A DNA stretch of 64,000 bases from Polaribacter sp. Q13 (GTDB lineage: Bacteria > Bacteroidota > Bacteroidia > Flavobacteriales > Flavobacteriaceae). The stretch's first letter is position 1. Each line of letters begins with the position of its first letter. Both the position numbers and the translations under genes were made by a program. The stretch lies in assembly GCF_016858305.2 (NCBI RefSeq), contig NZ_CP074436.1, forward strand, positions 4,050,001-4,114,000, in the 5' to 3' direction. Positions 9,068 through 18,059 of the stretch are shown one piece after another. Under the pieces are notes generated by a model that saw only the letters and a list, made by a program, of their open reading frames with translations, was not told the DNA's origin and searched no databases.

Positions 9068-10344
9068 TAGTTATATCCTTTTACGGTTCCCATGCTTAAA
9101 ATTTTTCCATTACCAAATACATGATTTGTTGGTAATAAAGTTCCACTTTCTGTGGTTGTCCAATCTTGCCAAGTAGCGGGAGTTCCGTTCATTTTTTTAC
9201 TTGGTACAAACATTTTATAACTTTTAGGAACATCATTAGAATCTAAAAGCCAAAGATATGAATCTCCAGGCGTAGAGCCGCCAGTTGTGTATTTTACTAA
9301 TAAAGCATCTTTGTTCTCTTCTTTATAAATACTTCTTATAATTCCGTTTTCAAAAAGTTTATGAGGAGCAACCAACCAAAAAGAATCATTATTAAAAATG
9401 TCCCAAACTTTTTTTACAATGGTAGTATCTGCAATTTCTTGTTTTTTATTATTGAAGAAAATCGTACTTTTTTCTCTGTTTCTAGGAAATAAATTTACAC
9501 GAATAGTATCCCAAGAAACGGCTACAACATGTTTTTCTTTATCCCATTTAAAATGTCTTTTACCAGCAAAACTCCATTCTATAAATCGTGTTTTTTTATA
9601 AGCTTCATGTTTTATTGCTTTTAAAATTTTATTGGCTAATTCGTTTGCTTTTTCATTGTATGCTTTCACATTTCCCATATCTAATTGTAAGCCGAATAAA
9701 GAAAAGGTATGTGATTTGGGTAATTTTATACCAGACTCTGTGTTTTTTAAATCAGACCAAGTTGCAGAAACGCCGCCCATAGGAATTATTGAAACCCACA
9801 TTTTAAAAGATCTAGGTAAGTAATTATCGTCCAAAATCCATAAATAAGAATCTCCAGGAGTTGATCCGCCTGAGGTGTACGTAATTAATAGAGCATCTTT
9901 GCCATTATATTTTACAAGGCGTCTTTCTGTTCCTGGATCAAAAACTTTATACGGAGCAACCAACCAAAAAGAATCGTTGTTAAAAAAATCTTGTGCTTGT
10001 GTTATTAATTCTTTGTTTCCTGTAAGATTTCCATCAATATATACTTCCGATTTTTCTGGGTCTTTCGTATGTAAAGTTACCTTGTATTGTGCCCAAGAAA
10101 TATGAACTATGTTTTCTTGCTTATGCCAAGTGTAATGATGTTCATTCCTAAAACTCCATTTTATAATTTCGGTATTATTATATGCATCAATGTTTAGGGA
10201 ACTCAACATTTTAATAGCCAATTCATCTGCTTCCTTTCCTTGTGTTCCTTTGGGTAAAGATTCGTTGTTCGTCAAATAATAAATAGCTATGGTTGCAATT
10301 ATAAGTACTATTATAATTCCGATAAATTTAAAAAACTTCTTCAT
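9067..10344 (-). CDS. Membrane-anchored protein with a tandem internal duplication
   Basis: This is a 425-residue protein with one N-terminal transmembrane segment (about residues 7-24) and the rest predicted outside the cytoplasm. Residues 38-229 and 234-425 are two copies of one domain, offset by about 196 residues. Both contain FNNDSFWLVAP, a GGSTPGDSYLW block (159-169 and 355-365), an ATW.D motif and an ESG..LP motif near the end. The domain is not one I can name. It is the first gene of an operon with an AI-2E-type permease (1-nt overlap) and a methyltransferase. The duplication must be fairly old because the copies have diverged clearly. Confidence 0.75.
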   Translation of the reverse strand: MKKFFKFIGIIIVLIIATIAIYYLTNNESLPKGTQGKEADELAIKMLSSLNIDAYNNTEIIKWSFRNEHHYTWHKQENIVHISWAQYKVTLHTKDPEKSEVYIDGNLTGNKELITQAQDFFNNDSFWLVAPYKVFDPGTERRLVKYNGKDALLITYTSGGSTPGDSYLWILDDNYLPRSFKMWVSIIPMGGVSATWSDLKNTESGIKLPKSHTFSLFGLQLDMGNVKAYNEKANELANKILKAIKHEAYKKTRFIEWSFAGKRHFKWDKEKHVVAVSWDTIRVNLFPRNREKSTIFFNNKKQEIADTTIVKKVWDIFNNDSFWLVAPHKLFENGIIRSIYKEENKDALLVKYTTGGSTPGDSYLWLLDSNDVPKSYKMFVPSKKMNGTPATWQDWTTTESGTLLPTNHVFGNGKILSMGTVKGYN

Positions 10345-10456
10345 GTATTATAATTTATAAGAGGTTGCTAAATTAATATTTTTAAAATGAAGAAACTATT
10401 TGTTGGCTTTATATAATTAAATATGGATTCTCAGTAAAAAAGGAAGCAAATAAAAG

Positions 10457-11320
10457 TTAAAAATCAGAAAAAATCTTTATAAATTTTTTAGGGAGTTCTT
10501 TTGTAATTAAAATAGATTCTTTTGTAAACGGATGAATAAACTCTAAATTAGCAGCGTGTAAATACAAGCCTTTTCCGTTTAGAATTTTATTTTCTATAAA
10601 ATATTCTTTATCACCTAAAATAGGATTTTCAATAGCTAGTAAATGTTTTCTTAATTGATGTTTTCTACCTGTTTTTGGTTGTAGTTTTACCAAGTTTAAA
10701 AATCCAAATCGTTCTGAAAGGACAGATTCTAAAACTTCATATTCTGTTTGAGATTTTTTTTCATCAATAGAAAGATCAATAATTCCAGAAGCATTCATTT
10801 TACCAATAGTAATTGCAAAATAGGTTTTCTGAATTTCTTTATCTTTAAACAACTTTCCTAATACTGTAATAGCAGTGCTCGTTTTTCCGATTAATAAAAG
10901 TCCGCTTGTAGGATAATCTAATCTGTGGATTGGTTGTGGTTTTACTGCATCAGCTAAAGTACTTTTTTTAAGGTTTTGGGTTAAACCATTTGCAATCGTT
11001 ACAAATTTGTTTCCACTGACTAAAATACCTGCAGGTTTGTATATAATGGCTAAATGATCATCTTCAAACAATACTTCAATATCAAGTTCTAATCTTTCAA
11101 AGGTGGATGAATTTTTAGATTCAAAAAGTTCTATTTTTTCTCCACCGGAAATGTATTTGGATGTGGTAGCTAAACTTCCATCAATAAAAACAAGTTCTTT
11201 TTTTATGGCTTTTTTAATGCCAGACTTTGTTGGAATGGATTTGAAAATTCCAACACCATATTCTTGAAAACGAATTGGTTTTTCAAGTTTTTCTACAATA
11301 TGGGTTTCAGATAATTGCAT
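10457..11320 (-). CDS. RluA-family pseudouridine synthase
   Basis: The 287-residue enzyme converts uridine to pseudouridine in rRNA or tRNA. An S4-like RNA-binding segment (about residues 28-68) precedes the catalytic domain. The catalytic aspartate lies in HRLDYPTSGLLLIGK, and the C-terminal blocks LQPKTGRKHQLRKHL and LHAANLEFIHPF are standard for RluA/RsuA-type enzymes. Which base it modifies cannot be told. It is a single gene on the minus strand. A 56-nt array of a 7-nt repeat lies between its start and the stop of the gamma-glutamyltransferase gene. Confidence 0.85.
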   Translation of the reverse strand: MQLSETHIVEKLEKPIRFQEYGVGIFKSIPTKSGIKKAIKKELVFIDGSLATTSKYISGGEKIELFESKNSSTFERLELDIEVLFEDDHLAIIYKPAGILVSGNKFVTIANGLTQNLKKSTLADAVKPQPIHRLDYPTSGLLLIGKTSTAITVLGKLFKDKEIQKTYFAITIGKMNASGIIDLSIDEKKSQTEYEVLESVLSERFGFLNLVKLQPKTGRKHQLRKHLLAIENPILGDKEYFIENKILNGKGLYLHAANLEFIHPFTKESILITKELPKKFIKIFSDF

Positions 11321-11355
11321 TTTATTAAGTTTCTTTAATTCAATATTTTATTTTT

Positions 11356-11411
11356 GCTAACTGCTAACTGCTAACTGCTAACTGCTAACTGCTAACTGCT
11401 AACTGCTAACT
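11356..11411. repeat. Tandem array: 8 copies of GCTAACT
   Basis: Eight exact copies of a 7-nt unit run without interruption over 56 nt. The last two bases of the array form part of the TAG stop codon (11410-11412, minus strand) of the gamma-glutamyltransferase gene. The array is perfect, so it is probably young or kept uniform by slippage. Confidence 0.95.
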
Positions 11412-13104
11412 AAAATCCAACAGCAGTATCGTCTCCACGTTTATCTGCTCCACCTTCTAAACTAGTATCCGGTAACACCAAAATAGCAGAAACTTTTCCT
11501 ATAATTCTAGAAGTAGTTTCATCAATTGGGTACCCAAGTTCTTTTAAATCTGATATCACTTCTTTATCAAAACTATTTGGTTCCATTTTAATAACATCTG
11601 GCAACCATTGATGATGAAATCTTGCTGCATTTACAGCTTCTTGCATGCCCATTTTATATTCATGCACATTTAAAATTGTTTGTAAAACGGAGGTAATAAT
11701 TGTAGATCCTCCTGGAGTTCCTACCACCATAAAAAGTTTACCTTCTTTTTCTACAATTGTGGGGGTCATAGAACTTAACATTCTTTTCTCTGGATGAATT
11801 TCATTGGCTTTTGCACCAATTAAACCAAACATATTTGGCACACCAGGTTTGCTGCTAAAATCGTCCATTTCATTATTGAAAAAGAAACCTAATTCAGGTG
11901 AATATAATTTAGAACCATAAGCACCATTTAAGGTTGTGGTAACAGAAACGGCATTTCCAAACTGGTCTATAATAGAATAATGAGTTGTTTCATCACTTTC
12001 TATAATTTCTATATTTCCATGAGAAACATCGGCAGATTTTGTAGCTTTTTCAAAAGAAAAATCTGCCATTCTTTCTTTAGCATATTCTTTAGAAATTAAT
12101 TTTTGTTGTGGTACGGTAACAAAATCAGGATCACCTAAAAAGAAACTTCTATCTGCATAAGCGCGTCTTTCTGCTTCTGTAATTACTTGAATAGATTTGG
12201 TTGTATTGTGTCCGTATTTACCTAAGTCAAAAGGCTCAATAGCTTTCATTATTTGTGCTAAAGCAACACCTCCGCTAGAAGGGGGAGACATTGAAATTAC
12301 TTTTAAATCATCATATTTAAAAGTAACGGGAGTTCTCCATTTCGCTTCATAATTTGCTAAATCTTCTAAAGTGATGATTCCTCCATTTGCTTGAATAAAA
12401 CTCACTATTTTTTTTGCAGTTTCCCCTTTGTAAAATTCATCCAATCCGTTTTGTTGAATTCTGATTAAGGTTTCTGCTAAAGCAGGATATTTAATGGTGT
12501 CATTTTCTTTCCAGTTTTTACTTAAAGGAATGGAGTCTTTATTTGCTTTTAAAAATAAAGGTTGATAGTTTTTAATTCTGTCTTCTTGTTTTTTAGTTAC
12601 AACAACACCTCGTTTGGCTAAGACAATTACGGGTTTTAGAATTTCGGACATAGGCAGAGTCCCAAATTTTTTATGAGCTGCAAAAATTCCTGCAAGCGTA
12701 CCAGGAACTCCTACTGCCAATGCACCTAAAGTACTTTTTCCTGCAACAACATTACCTTCATTATCTAAATACATGTCTTTGCTGGCAGCTAATGGAGCTT
12801 TTTCTCTATAATCTAAAGCACCAATTTCTCCATCAGCTTTTCGGTAGACCATAAAACCTCCACCACCAAGGTTTCCTGCAAAGGGATAAGCAACCGCTAA
12901 AGCTAAATCTGTTGCAGCCATTGCGTCAAAAGCATTACCACCTTTTTTAAGAATTTCAATACCAATTTTAGAGGCTTCAACTCTTGCAGATACAATCATT
13001 GCTTTTTGAGATATTAAACCTGTAGAGTTTTTTTCTTTTTTAGGTGCTGTTTTACAGTTGATTAACAATAATGAAAATGTAAATAATAACAGTGCGTTTT
13101 TCAT
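11410..13104 (-). CDS. ggt: Gamma-glutamyltransferase, lipoprotein form
   Basis: The 564-residue precursor hydrolyses or transfers the gamma-glutamyl group of glutathione and related compounds outside the cytoplasm. A lipoprotein signal ends at LLINC (C17). The proenzyme self-cleaves before the nucleophile threonine, here T373 in ETTHYSIID, giving large and small subunits. Substrate-site blocks NNEMDDF and GTPGGSTII are present. Length is normal. The gene stands alone on the minus strand, with a 7-nt tandem repeat touching its stop codon and no clear hairpin terminator behind it. Confidence 0.93.
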   Translation of the reverse strand: MKNALLLFTFSLLLINCKTAPKKEKNSTGLISQKAMIVSARVEASKIGIEILKKGGNAFDAMAATDLALAVAYPFAGNLGGGGFMVYRKADGEIGALDYREKAPLAASKDMYLDNEGNVVAGKSTLGALAVGVPGTLAGIFAAHKKFGTLPMSEILKPVIVLAKRGVVVTKKQEDRIKNYQPLFLKANKDSIPLSKNWKENDTIKYPALAETLIRIQQNGLDEFYKGETAKKIVSFIQANGGIITLEDLANYEAKWRTPVTFKYDDLKVISMSPPSSGGVALAQIMKAIEPFDLGKYGHNTTKSIQVITEAERRAYADRSFFLGDPDFVTVPQQKLISKEYAKERMADFSFEKATKSADVSHGNIEIIESDETTHYSIIDQFGNAVSVTTTLNGAYGSKLYSPELGFFFNNEMDDFSSKPGVPNMFGLIGAKANEIHPEKRMLSSMTPTIVEKEGKLFMVVGTPGGSTIITSVLQTILNVHEYKMGMQEAVNAARFHHQWLPDVIKMEPNSFDKEVISDLKELGYPIDETTSRIIGKVSAILVLPDTSLEGGADKRGDDTAVGF

Positions 13105-13158
13105 ATAGTTAGTTGTTTTAATTCTTAAATAAATGATATGTCAATAGAAAAATTATTT

Positions 13159-13767
13159 CTATTTATTTTTATATTGAATGTCGGTTAATTCTTTGAATTT
13201 TTTATTTGTGTGCTCAATTAAGTCTTTAAAAAATAAGGTAAAATCTTCTTGGAGTTCATCTTCTAAAAGGCGTAAGTCTTCGATGGCTAGATTCATTTGA
13301 GATTTTCCTTTTGTTCTGGTATTCATTCCGTTTAAAACCTTTGCAATTCCGTCTTTATATTGATAATTGAATAAAATATTATATTCAATCATATACTTAA
13401 TAAAGTTTTGAGACTTTACAGGTAAATCGTCTGAAATTTTGCTAAATAATTTATAAACGCTTTTGGTATACACATCCAAAGAAACGTCTGAATAATCAGC
13501 CCAATTTTTCGCTAAGAAATAATCATAAAAAATATCGATAATTACACCATCATAATGTCTGTACCTTTTATGTAAACGTCTTTTGCTTTTCCGTACAATT
13601 TTATGAGCATCTGTAAAAGTGTCTATTTCTCTGTGTAAGAAAATTCCTTGCTGAATTTCTTTAGAAAAACCTTCGTAATTATTACCTCTAATATGGTCTG
13701 CAATAAAATTACCAATCATAATATTGGTGTCGTTTTGTGATAGGTATAAATGGGCTAGGAAATTCAT
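13159..13767 (-). CDS. Acyl carrier protein phosphodiesterase-like protein (DUF479)
   Basis: A 202-residue protein begins MNFLAHLYLSQ, the typical N-terminus of the AcpH/DUF479 family. The open frame continues 15 codons upstream to 13812, but those residues are hydrophobic and lie over the terminator region, so the methionine at 13765-13767 is chosen. Characteristic blocks are MIGNFIADHIRG, HREIDTFTDAH and YDGVIIDIFYDYFLA, whose histidines and aspartates suggest an HD-type metal site. E. coli AcpH removes 4'-phosphopantetheine from acyl carrier protein; in Bacteroidota the role is assumed by homology only. Confidence 0.8.
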   Translation of the reverse strand: MNFLAHLYLSQNDTNIMIGNFIADHIRGNNYEGFSKEIQQGIFLHREIDTFTDAHKIVRKSKRRLHKRYRHYDGVIIDIFYDYFLAKNWADYSDVSLDVYTKSVYKLFSKISDDLPVKSQNFIKYMIEYNILFNYQYKDGIAKVLNGMNTRTKGKSQMNLAIEDLRLLEDELQEDFTLFFKDLIEHTNKKFKELTDIQYKNK

Positions 13768-13802
13768 AAAGGTAAATGTAAAGAAAAAATTTACAAAGCA
13801 TA

Positions 13803-13842
13803 AAAAAACCACAACTGAATTAAATTCAATTGTGGTTTTTTA
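13803..13842 (-). terminator. Terminator after dnaN
   Basis: A-run, CCACAACTGAAT, short loop, ATTCAATTGTGG, T-run. The single non-Watson-Crick position becomes a G-U pair in the minus-strand transcript but a C-A mismatch on the plus strand, consistent with use by dnaN, which ends at 13879. Confidence 0.8.
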
Positions 13843-13878
13843 AAATATCTATAAATTTAAGATTATAATAATCCGAAT

Positions 13879-14997
13879 TTAACTATTCAACATTACAGGC
13901 ATTACCAACATGGTAACTTGTTCACCTTCGTCTGTACCATCAATAGGAGTTAAAATTCCTGCTCTGTTTGGTAAAGACATTTCTATTAAAACGTCGTTAG
14001 AACTTAAGTTGTTTAACATTTCACTTAAAAAACGAGAGTTAAAGCCAATCTGCATATCGTCTCCTTGGTAATCGCAGCTTAAACGTTCGTCTGCTTTGTT
14101 AGAAAAATCTAAATCTTCTGCAGAGATATTTAATTCTGTACCCGCCATTTTTAAACGAATCTGGTGTGTTGTTTTGCTAGAGAAAATAGAAACACGTCTT
14201 ACAGAGTTTAAGAAAGAAGCTCTATCAACTGTTAATTTATTAGGATTCTCTTTAGGGATAACCGCTTCGTAATTAGGATATTTTCCATCAATTAAACGAC
14301 ACACTAAAACAATATTATCAAACGTAAACTTTGCATTTGCATCATTATATTCAATAGTAACATCGCTATCAGAACCACCTAAAATTCCTTTTAATAAGTT
14401 TAAAGGTTTTTTTGGCATAATAAATTCTGCAGTTTGATCTGCAGTAACATCTGTTCTTGTATATTTAACTAATTTATGTGCATCTGTAGCAACAAAAGTT
14501 AAACTTTGTGAACTAAATTGAAAAAATACTCCACTCATTACTGGGCGTAAATCATCATTTCCTGCTGCAAATATTGTTTTAGAAATTGCAGTTCCTAAAA
14601 TGCTAGCAGGCACAACTGTTGTACTTGGTGATGCCAAAGTAACCGCTTTAGGAAATTCATCTCCACCAAAATAAGCCATGTCATATTTACCCTGATCAGA
14701 ACTAATTTCAATTGCATTGTCACCTTCCGTTTTAAACGTTAAAGGTTGGTTTGGAAACGTTTTTAGAGTATCTAATAATAAACGGGCAGATACAGCAATA
14801 GATCCAGAACTTTCACTTTCTACTTCAACCACAGAACTCATAGTTGTTTCTAAATCTGATGCAGAAACCTTTAATTCATTCTCAGCTAATTCAAACAAAA
14901 AGTTATCTAAAATTGGTAAGGTATTGTTACTATTTATAACGCCGCCTAAAACTTGTAATTGTTTTAATAATTGCGAACTCGATACAATAAATTTCAT
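13879..14997 (-). CDS. dnaN: DNA polymerase III beta sliding clamp
   Basis: The 372-residue protein is the ring-shaped processivity clamp of DNA polymerase III. Three clamp domains fit the length. Recognisable blocks include the N-terminal MKFIVSSSQLLKQLQ, the central GVFFQF and VATDAHKLVKY, and the C-terminal LVMPVMLN, which forms the partner-binding pocket edge. It is monocistronic here: divergent from the PIG-L gene upstream and closed by a hairpin downstream. The usual dnaA or recF neighbours are absent, as is common in Bacteroidota. Confidence 0.97.
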   Translation of the reverse strand: MKFIVSSSQLLKQLQVLGGVINSNNTLPILDNFLFELAENELKVSASDLETTMSSVVEVESESSGSIAVSARLLLDTLKTFPNQPLTFKTEGDNAIEISSDQGKYDMAYFGGDEFPKAVTLASPSTTVVPASILGTAISKTIFAAGNDDLRPVMSGVFFQFSSQSLTFVATDAHKLVKYTRTDVTADQTAEFIMPKKPLNLLKGILGGSDSDVTIEYNDANAKFTFDNIVLVCRLIDGKYPNYEAVIPKENPNKLTVDRASFLNSVRRVSIFSSKTTHQIRLKMAGTELNISAEDLDFSNKADERLSCDYQGDDMQIGFNSRFLSEMLNNLSSNDVLIEMSLPNRAGILTPIDGTDEGEQVTMLVMPVMLNS

Positions 14998-15023
14998 GTA
15001 ATGTATTTTCTTAATTTGTTTTA

Positions 15024-15031
15024 CAAATATA
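15024..15031 (-). promoter_or_regulatory. Candidate -7 element of dnaN
   Basis: On the minus strand TATATTTG, matching TAnnTTTG, lies 26 nt before the dnaN start codon. No convincing -33 TTG is seen at the expected distance. Confidence 0.4.
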
Positions 15032-15144
15032 ACTTTATTAAGTGACTTTAAAAATTAATTTATTAACAGGTTATGAGCATTTATTTTGAGGATTTAGAAA
15101 CGTTATAATTATGTTAACAAACTTTATTTTGATTGATAAAAAAC

Positions 15145-15152
15145 TACATTTG
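15145..15152 (+). promoter_or_regulatory. Candidate -7 element before the PIG-L gene
   Basis: TACATTTG matches TAnnTTTG 112 nt before the PIG-L start. The resulting leader would include the repeat-like stretch at 15185-15245. The -33 box is not clear. Confidence 0.35.
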
Positions 15153-15184
15153 TTTTTATTGATAATCTCAGATTTTTTTAAGAG

Positions 15185-15245
15185 TGTCACTTCGAACGCA
15201 ATTGAGAGGTTTCTATTAAGTCTCAACTGCGCTAGATCTGACAAG
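15185..15245 (+). repeat. Dispersed flavobacterial intergenic repeat (TCATTTCGA-type family)
   Basis: The stretch begins GTCACTTCGAACGCAATTGA and ends with AACTGCGCTAGATCTGAC. Closely similar words recur at 37206-37262 (GAACGCAGTTTTCGA ... CTGCGCTCGACCAGAC), and looser relatives occur at 39920-39990 and 45053-45126. No coding potential is seen. Confidence 0.55.
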
Positions 15246-15264
15246 AATTGACCAATTTATACAT

Positions 15265-17763
15265 ATGAAGAAATTTTTACTTTCTACACTCGCATTTTTA
15301 CTGATTTCAGTGTCAGTGTTCGCTCAAAAACCACAAAAATTAACCTCGAATCAGATTTTCGAAAAAATTCAGAAACTTAATTTCTTAGGAACTGCTTTAT
15401 ATATTGCGGCACATCCAGATGATGAAAATACGCGTTTAATTGCCTATTTAGCAAATAATGTAAAAGCTAGAACAGGATATTTATCTTTAACAAGAGGAGA
15501 TGGAGGGCAGAATTTAATTGGTCCGGAAATTAGAGAATTACTTGGGGTTATTAGAACCCAAGAATTATTGGCAGCAAGAAGGGTAGATGGTGGAGAGCAA
15601 CTATTTACAAGAGCCAATGATTTTGGGTATTCTAAAGATCCAGATGAAACCTTAAAAATTTGGAATAAGGAAGAAGTTTTAAGTGATGTTGTTTGGGCAA
15701 TTAGAAACTTTAAGCCAGATGTAATTATCAATAGATTCGATCATAGAACACCAGGTACAACACATGGGCATCATACAAGTTCTGCTATGTTAAGTGTGGA
15801 AGCTTTTGATATGGTTGGAGATTCTACAAAATATACAGATCAATTAAAATATACTAAAACGTGGCAACCAAAACGTTTGTTTTTTAACACATCTTCGTGG
15901 TTTTATAAAACGCAAGAAGATTTTGATGCTGCTACCAAAGGAAAATTAACATCGTTTGATGTTGGTGTATATTATCCGTTAAAAGGAGTTTCTAATAATG
16001 AGTTGGCTTCTATAGCAAGCAGCCAGCATTTATGTCAGGGTTTTGGTAGATTAACTACCCGAGGAAGTGAAAATGAATACGTAGAGTTTTTAAAAGGAGA
16101 AGCTCCAAAAGATAAAAATGATATTTTCTCTGGAATAAATACTACTTGGAACCGTCTTGAAAATGGAGGTGAAATTGGTGATATTTTATATGATGTAGAA
16201 AATAATTTCGATTTTGTAAACCCGTCTAAGCATTTACCTCAATTAATGAATGCCTATAGTTTAATAGAGAAATTAGAAGATACGCATTGGCGAGCAATTA
16301 AAGAAAAGCAAATTAAAGAAATTATAGAAGCGTGTGTAGGCTTGTATTTAGAAGCTTCGGCAGTTAGTTCTTTTGGAACACCAAATTCTAAAATTGATGT
16401 AAATTTTGAAGTAGTAAACAGAAGTAGTTATCCAATGATATTGACTTCTATTACAACTACGTTGGATGAAAATACAATATACAAAGGCTTTGAATTAGAG
16501 CAGAATAAGAAACTAAATTTTAAAGAAAATATTTTACTAAAAACGGATGAATTTACAGATCCTTATTGGTTAAGAAAAGAACCTTCTTTAGGAATGTATA
16601 AAGTAGATAATCAAGAATTGATAGGGAAACCAGAAACACCAAGAGTGGTTAAAGTAGCTTTTAATTTGGTTGTAAATTATTTGCCAATAACAATTACTAA
16701 GAATGTTGTTATGCGATATGCAGAAAGAGATAAAGGAGAAGTTTACGAACCTTTTGAAATTTTACCGAAGGTAACTACTAAGCTAAAGGATAAGGTGCTT
16801 ATTTTTTCTGATAGTATTTCTAAAAAAATTGATGTGGAAGTAAGAGCAGGAGCAAATTATGTAAACGGAAAAGTGAGTTTAAAAGTTCCAGAAAACTGGA
16901 GTGTTACGCCTAAAGATATTTCTTTTGATATTGCTCAGAAAAAAGATAAGCAAACCGTTTCTTTTATGGTAACACCTCCAAAAGAGCAATCTGAAGGGAA
17001 ATTACAAGTTGTAGCATTGTTAGAAGGGAAAACGTATACCAAAGAATTGGTGGAAATTAATTATAGCCATATTCCCAAACAATCTGTTTTATTAAATTCT
17101 GAAGCAAAAGTGGTTCGTTTAAATATTAAAACAACAAATAATAAGATTGGGTATATAAAAGGAGCAGGAGATGTTGTTCCAGAAAGTTTACGTCAGATTG
17201 GGTATACGGTAGAGAATATAAATCCGTTAGAAATTAATGATAAAAACTTATTAAAATATGATGCTATTGTTGTGGGTATTAGAGCTTACAATGTAGTTGA
17301 TGAGTTAAAGTTTAAACAAAAATACTTGTTAGCGTATGTAAAACAAGGAGGAAACATGATTGTGCAATATAATACGGATAGAAATGTAGATGTTGCCGCT
17401 CCTTATCCTTTAAAATTGTCTAGGGATAGAGTAACAGATGAGGCTGCAGCCGTTTTAATTTTAGCAGAAGACAACCCTTTAATGAATTTTCCTAATAAAA
17501 TTACAAACGAAGATTTTAATGGTTGGGTACAAGAACGTGGTTTGTATTTCCCTAATATTTGGGATGAAGCTTACGTGCCTGTTTTATCTATGCATGATAA
17601 AGGAGAAAACATGAAATTGGGTAGTTTACTGATTGCAAAGTATGGAAAAGGAAATTATATATATACAGGTTTAAGTTTCTTTAGAGAGTTACCTGCAGGT
17701 GTTTCTGGTGCGTATAAATTATTTGCAAATATGCTGTCTGTAGAGAAAAACTTAGTAGAATAG
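15265..17763 (+). CDS. Secreted PIG-L (LmbE-like) family deacetylase
   Basis: An 832-residue protein with signal peptide (residues 1-20, ending SVFA|Q). Residues about 40-300 are a PIG-L/LmbE deacetylase domain with the zinc motif AAHPDDENTR (H50, D52, D53) and the distal THGHH cluster. A beta-sandwich-like middle follows, and residues about 610-832 form a flavodoxin/amidotransferase-like fold (YDAIVVGIRAYN). PIG-L enzymes remove acetyl groups from N-acetylglucosaminyl compounds; the substrate here is unknown. Downstream on the same strand are a 35-residue membrane peptide and a sodium:solute symporter, suggesting that a deacetylated sugar product is taken up. Separation by a repeat makes one transcript uncertain. 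Confidence 0.85.
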   Translation: MKKFLLSTLAFLLISVSVFAQKPQKLTSNQIFEKIQKLNFLGTALYIAAHPDDENTRLIAYLANNVKARTGYLSLTRGDGGQNLIGPEIRELLGVIRTQELLAARRVDGGEQLFTRANDFGYSKDPDETLKIWNKEEVLSDVVWAIRNFKPDVIINRFDHRTPGTTHGHHTSSAMLSVEAFDMVGDSTKYTDQLKYTKTWQPKRLFFNTSSWFYKTQEDFDAATKGKLTSFDVGVYYPLKGVSNNELASIASSQHLCQGFGRLTTRGSENEYVEFLKGEAPKDKNDIFSGINTTWNRLENGGEIGDILYDVENNFDFVNPSKHLPQLMNAYSLIEKLEDTHWRAIKEKQIKEIIEACVGLYLEASAVSSFGTPNSKIDVNFEVVNRSSYPMILTSITTTLDENTIYKGFELEQNKKLNFKENILLKTDEFTDPYWLRKEPSLGMYKVDNQELIGKPETPRVVKVAFNLVVNYLPITITKNVVMRYAERDKGEVYEPFEILPKVTTKLKDKVLIFSDSISKKIDVEVRAGANYVNGKVSLKVPENWSVTPKDISFDIAQKKDKQTVSFMVTPPKEQSEGKLQVVALLEGKTYTKELVEINYSHIPKQSVLLNSEAKVVRLNIKTTNNKIGYIKGAGDVVPESLRQIGYTVENINPLEINDKNLLKYDAIVVGIRAYNVVDELKFKQKYLLAYVKQGGNMIVQYNTDRNVDVAAPYPLKLSRDRVTDEAAAVLILAEDNPLMNFPNKITNEDFNGWVQERGLYFPNIWDEAYVPVLSMHDKGENMKLGSLLIAKYGKGNYIYTGLSFFRELPAGVSGAYKLFANMLSVEKNLVE

Positions 17764-17825
17764 TTTTAAAATTTTAGGTTTCAGGTTTAAAGTTGGAATA
17801 ATAATATAGTGAAGTTAAAAAGAAA

Positions 17826-17932
17826 GCAAATAGGTTTAGCCCTGATTGAAACCTTTCGACTTCGCTCAAGACAGGATTTATCCTTTTTTGAGGAACGAAA
17901 AAAAGATATAGTGGAAAGCAGGAAATAGCTTT
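17826..17932 (-). repeat. Dispersed palindromic repeat, family 1, copy A (inverted)
   Basis: Read on the minus strand it begins AGCTATTTCCTGCTTTCCAC and ends TTTCAATCAGGGCTAAACCT, the same end words as the copies at 42521-42617 and 44735-44830. The middle has diverged (TTTTTTTCGTTCC) and carries an extra segment with CTTGAGCGAAGTCGAAAGG. It fills most of the gap between the PIG-L gene and the small membrane peptide. Confidence 0.75.
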
Positions 17933-17948
17933 TAAAAAATAAGATAAA

Positions 17949-18056
17949 ATGAAAGAGCGAAAATATACTTGGAAAAAAGAATATTCAATGGTTTTAATTG
18001 CCAATGTAATTTACATTATTGCGTTTTATTTTATTACAAATTATTTTACGGTTTAG
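17949..18056 (+). CDS. 35-residue single-pass membrane peptide upstream of symporter
   Basis: ATG at 17949 opens a 35-codon frame ending TAG at 18054-18056. The peptide begins MKERKYTWKKEYSMVLIANV, a strongly basic start, followed by a hydrophobic stretch (VLIANVIYIIAFYFIT) and ending NYFTV. The symporter ATG lies only 3 nt after its stop, the tightest spacing in this region, so translational coupling is likely. Composition fits a real single-span membrane peptide, perhaps a small accessory subunit of the transporter, as known for some other transporter families. It was too short for normal gene calling. Function is inferred from position only. Confidence 0.65.
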   Translation: MKERKYTWKKEYSMVLIANVIYIIAFYFITNYFTV

Positions 18057-18059
18057 TCT

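Noticed and set aside
11356..11411. Short tandem array as a possible CRISPR
   Set aside because: The unit is 7 nt with no spacers, and no cas genes are near; it is a simple sequence repeat.
17774..18004. Minus-strand open frame of 76 codons
   Set aside because: It runs antisense through repeat copy A and the small membrane peptide, and the translation has no family features.
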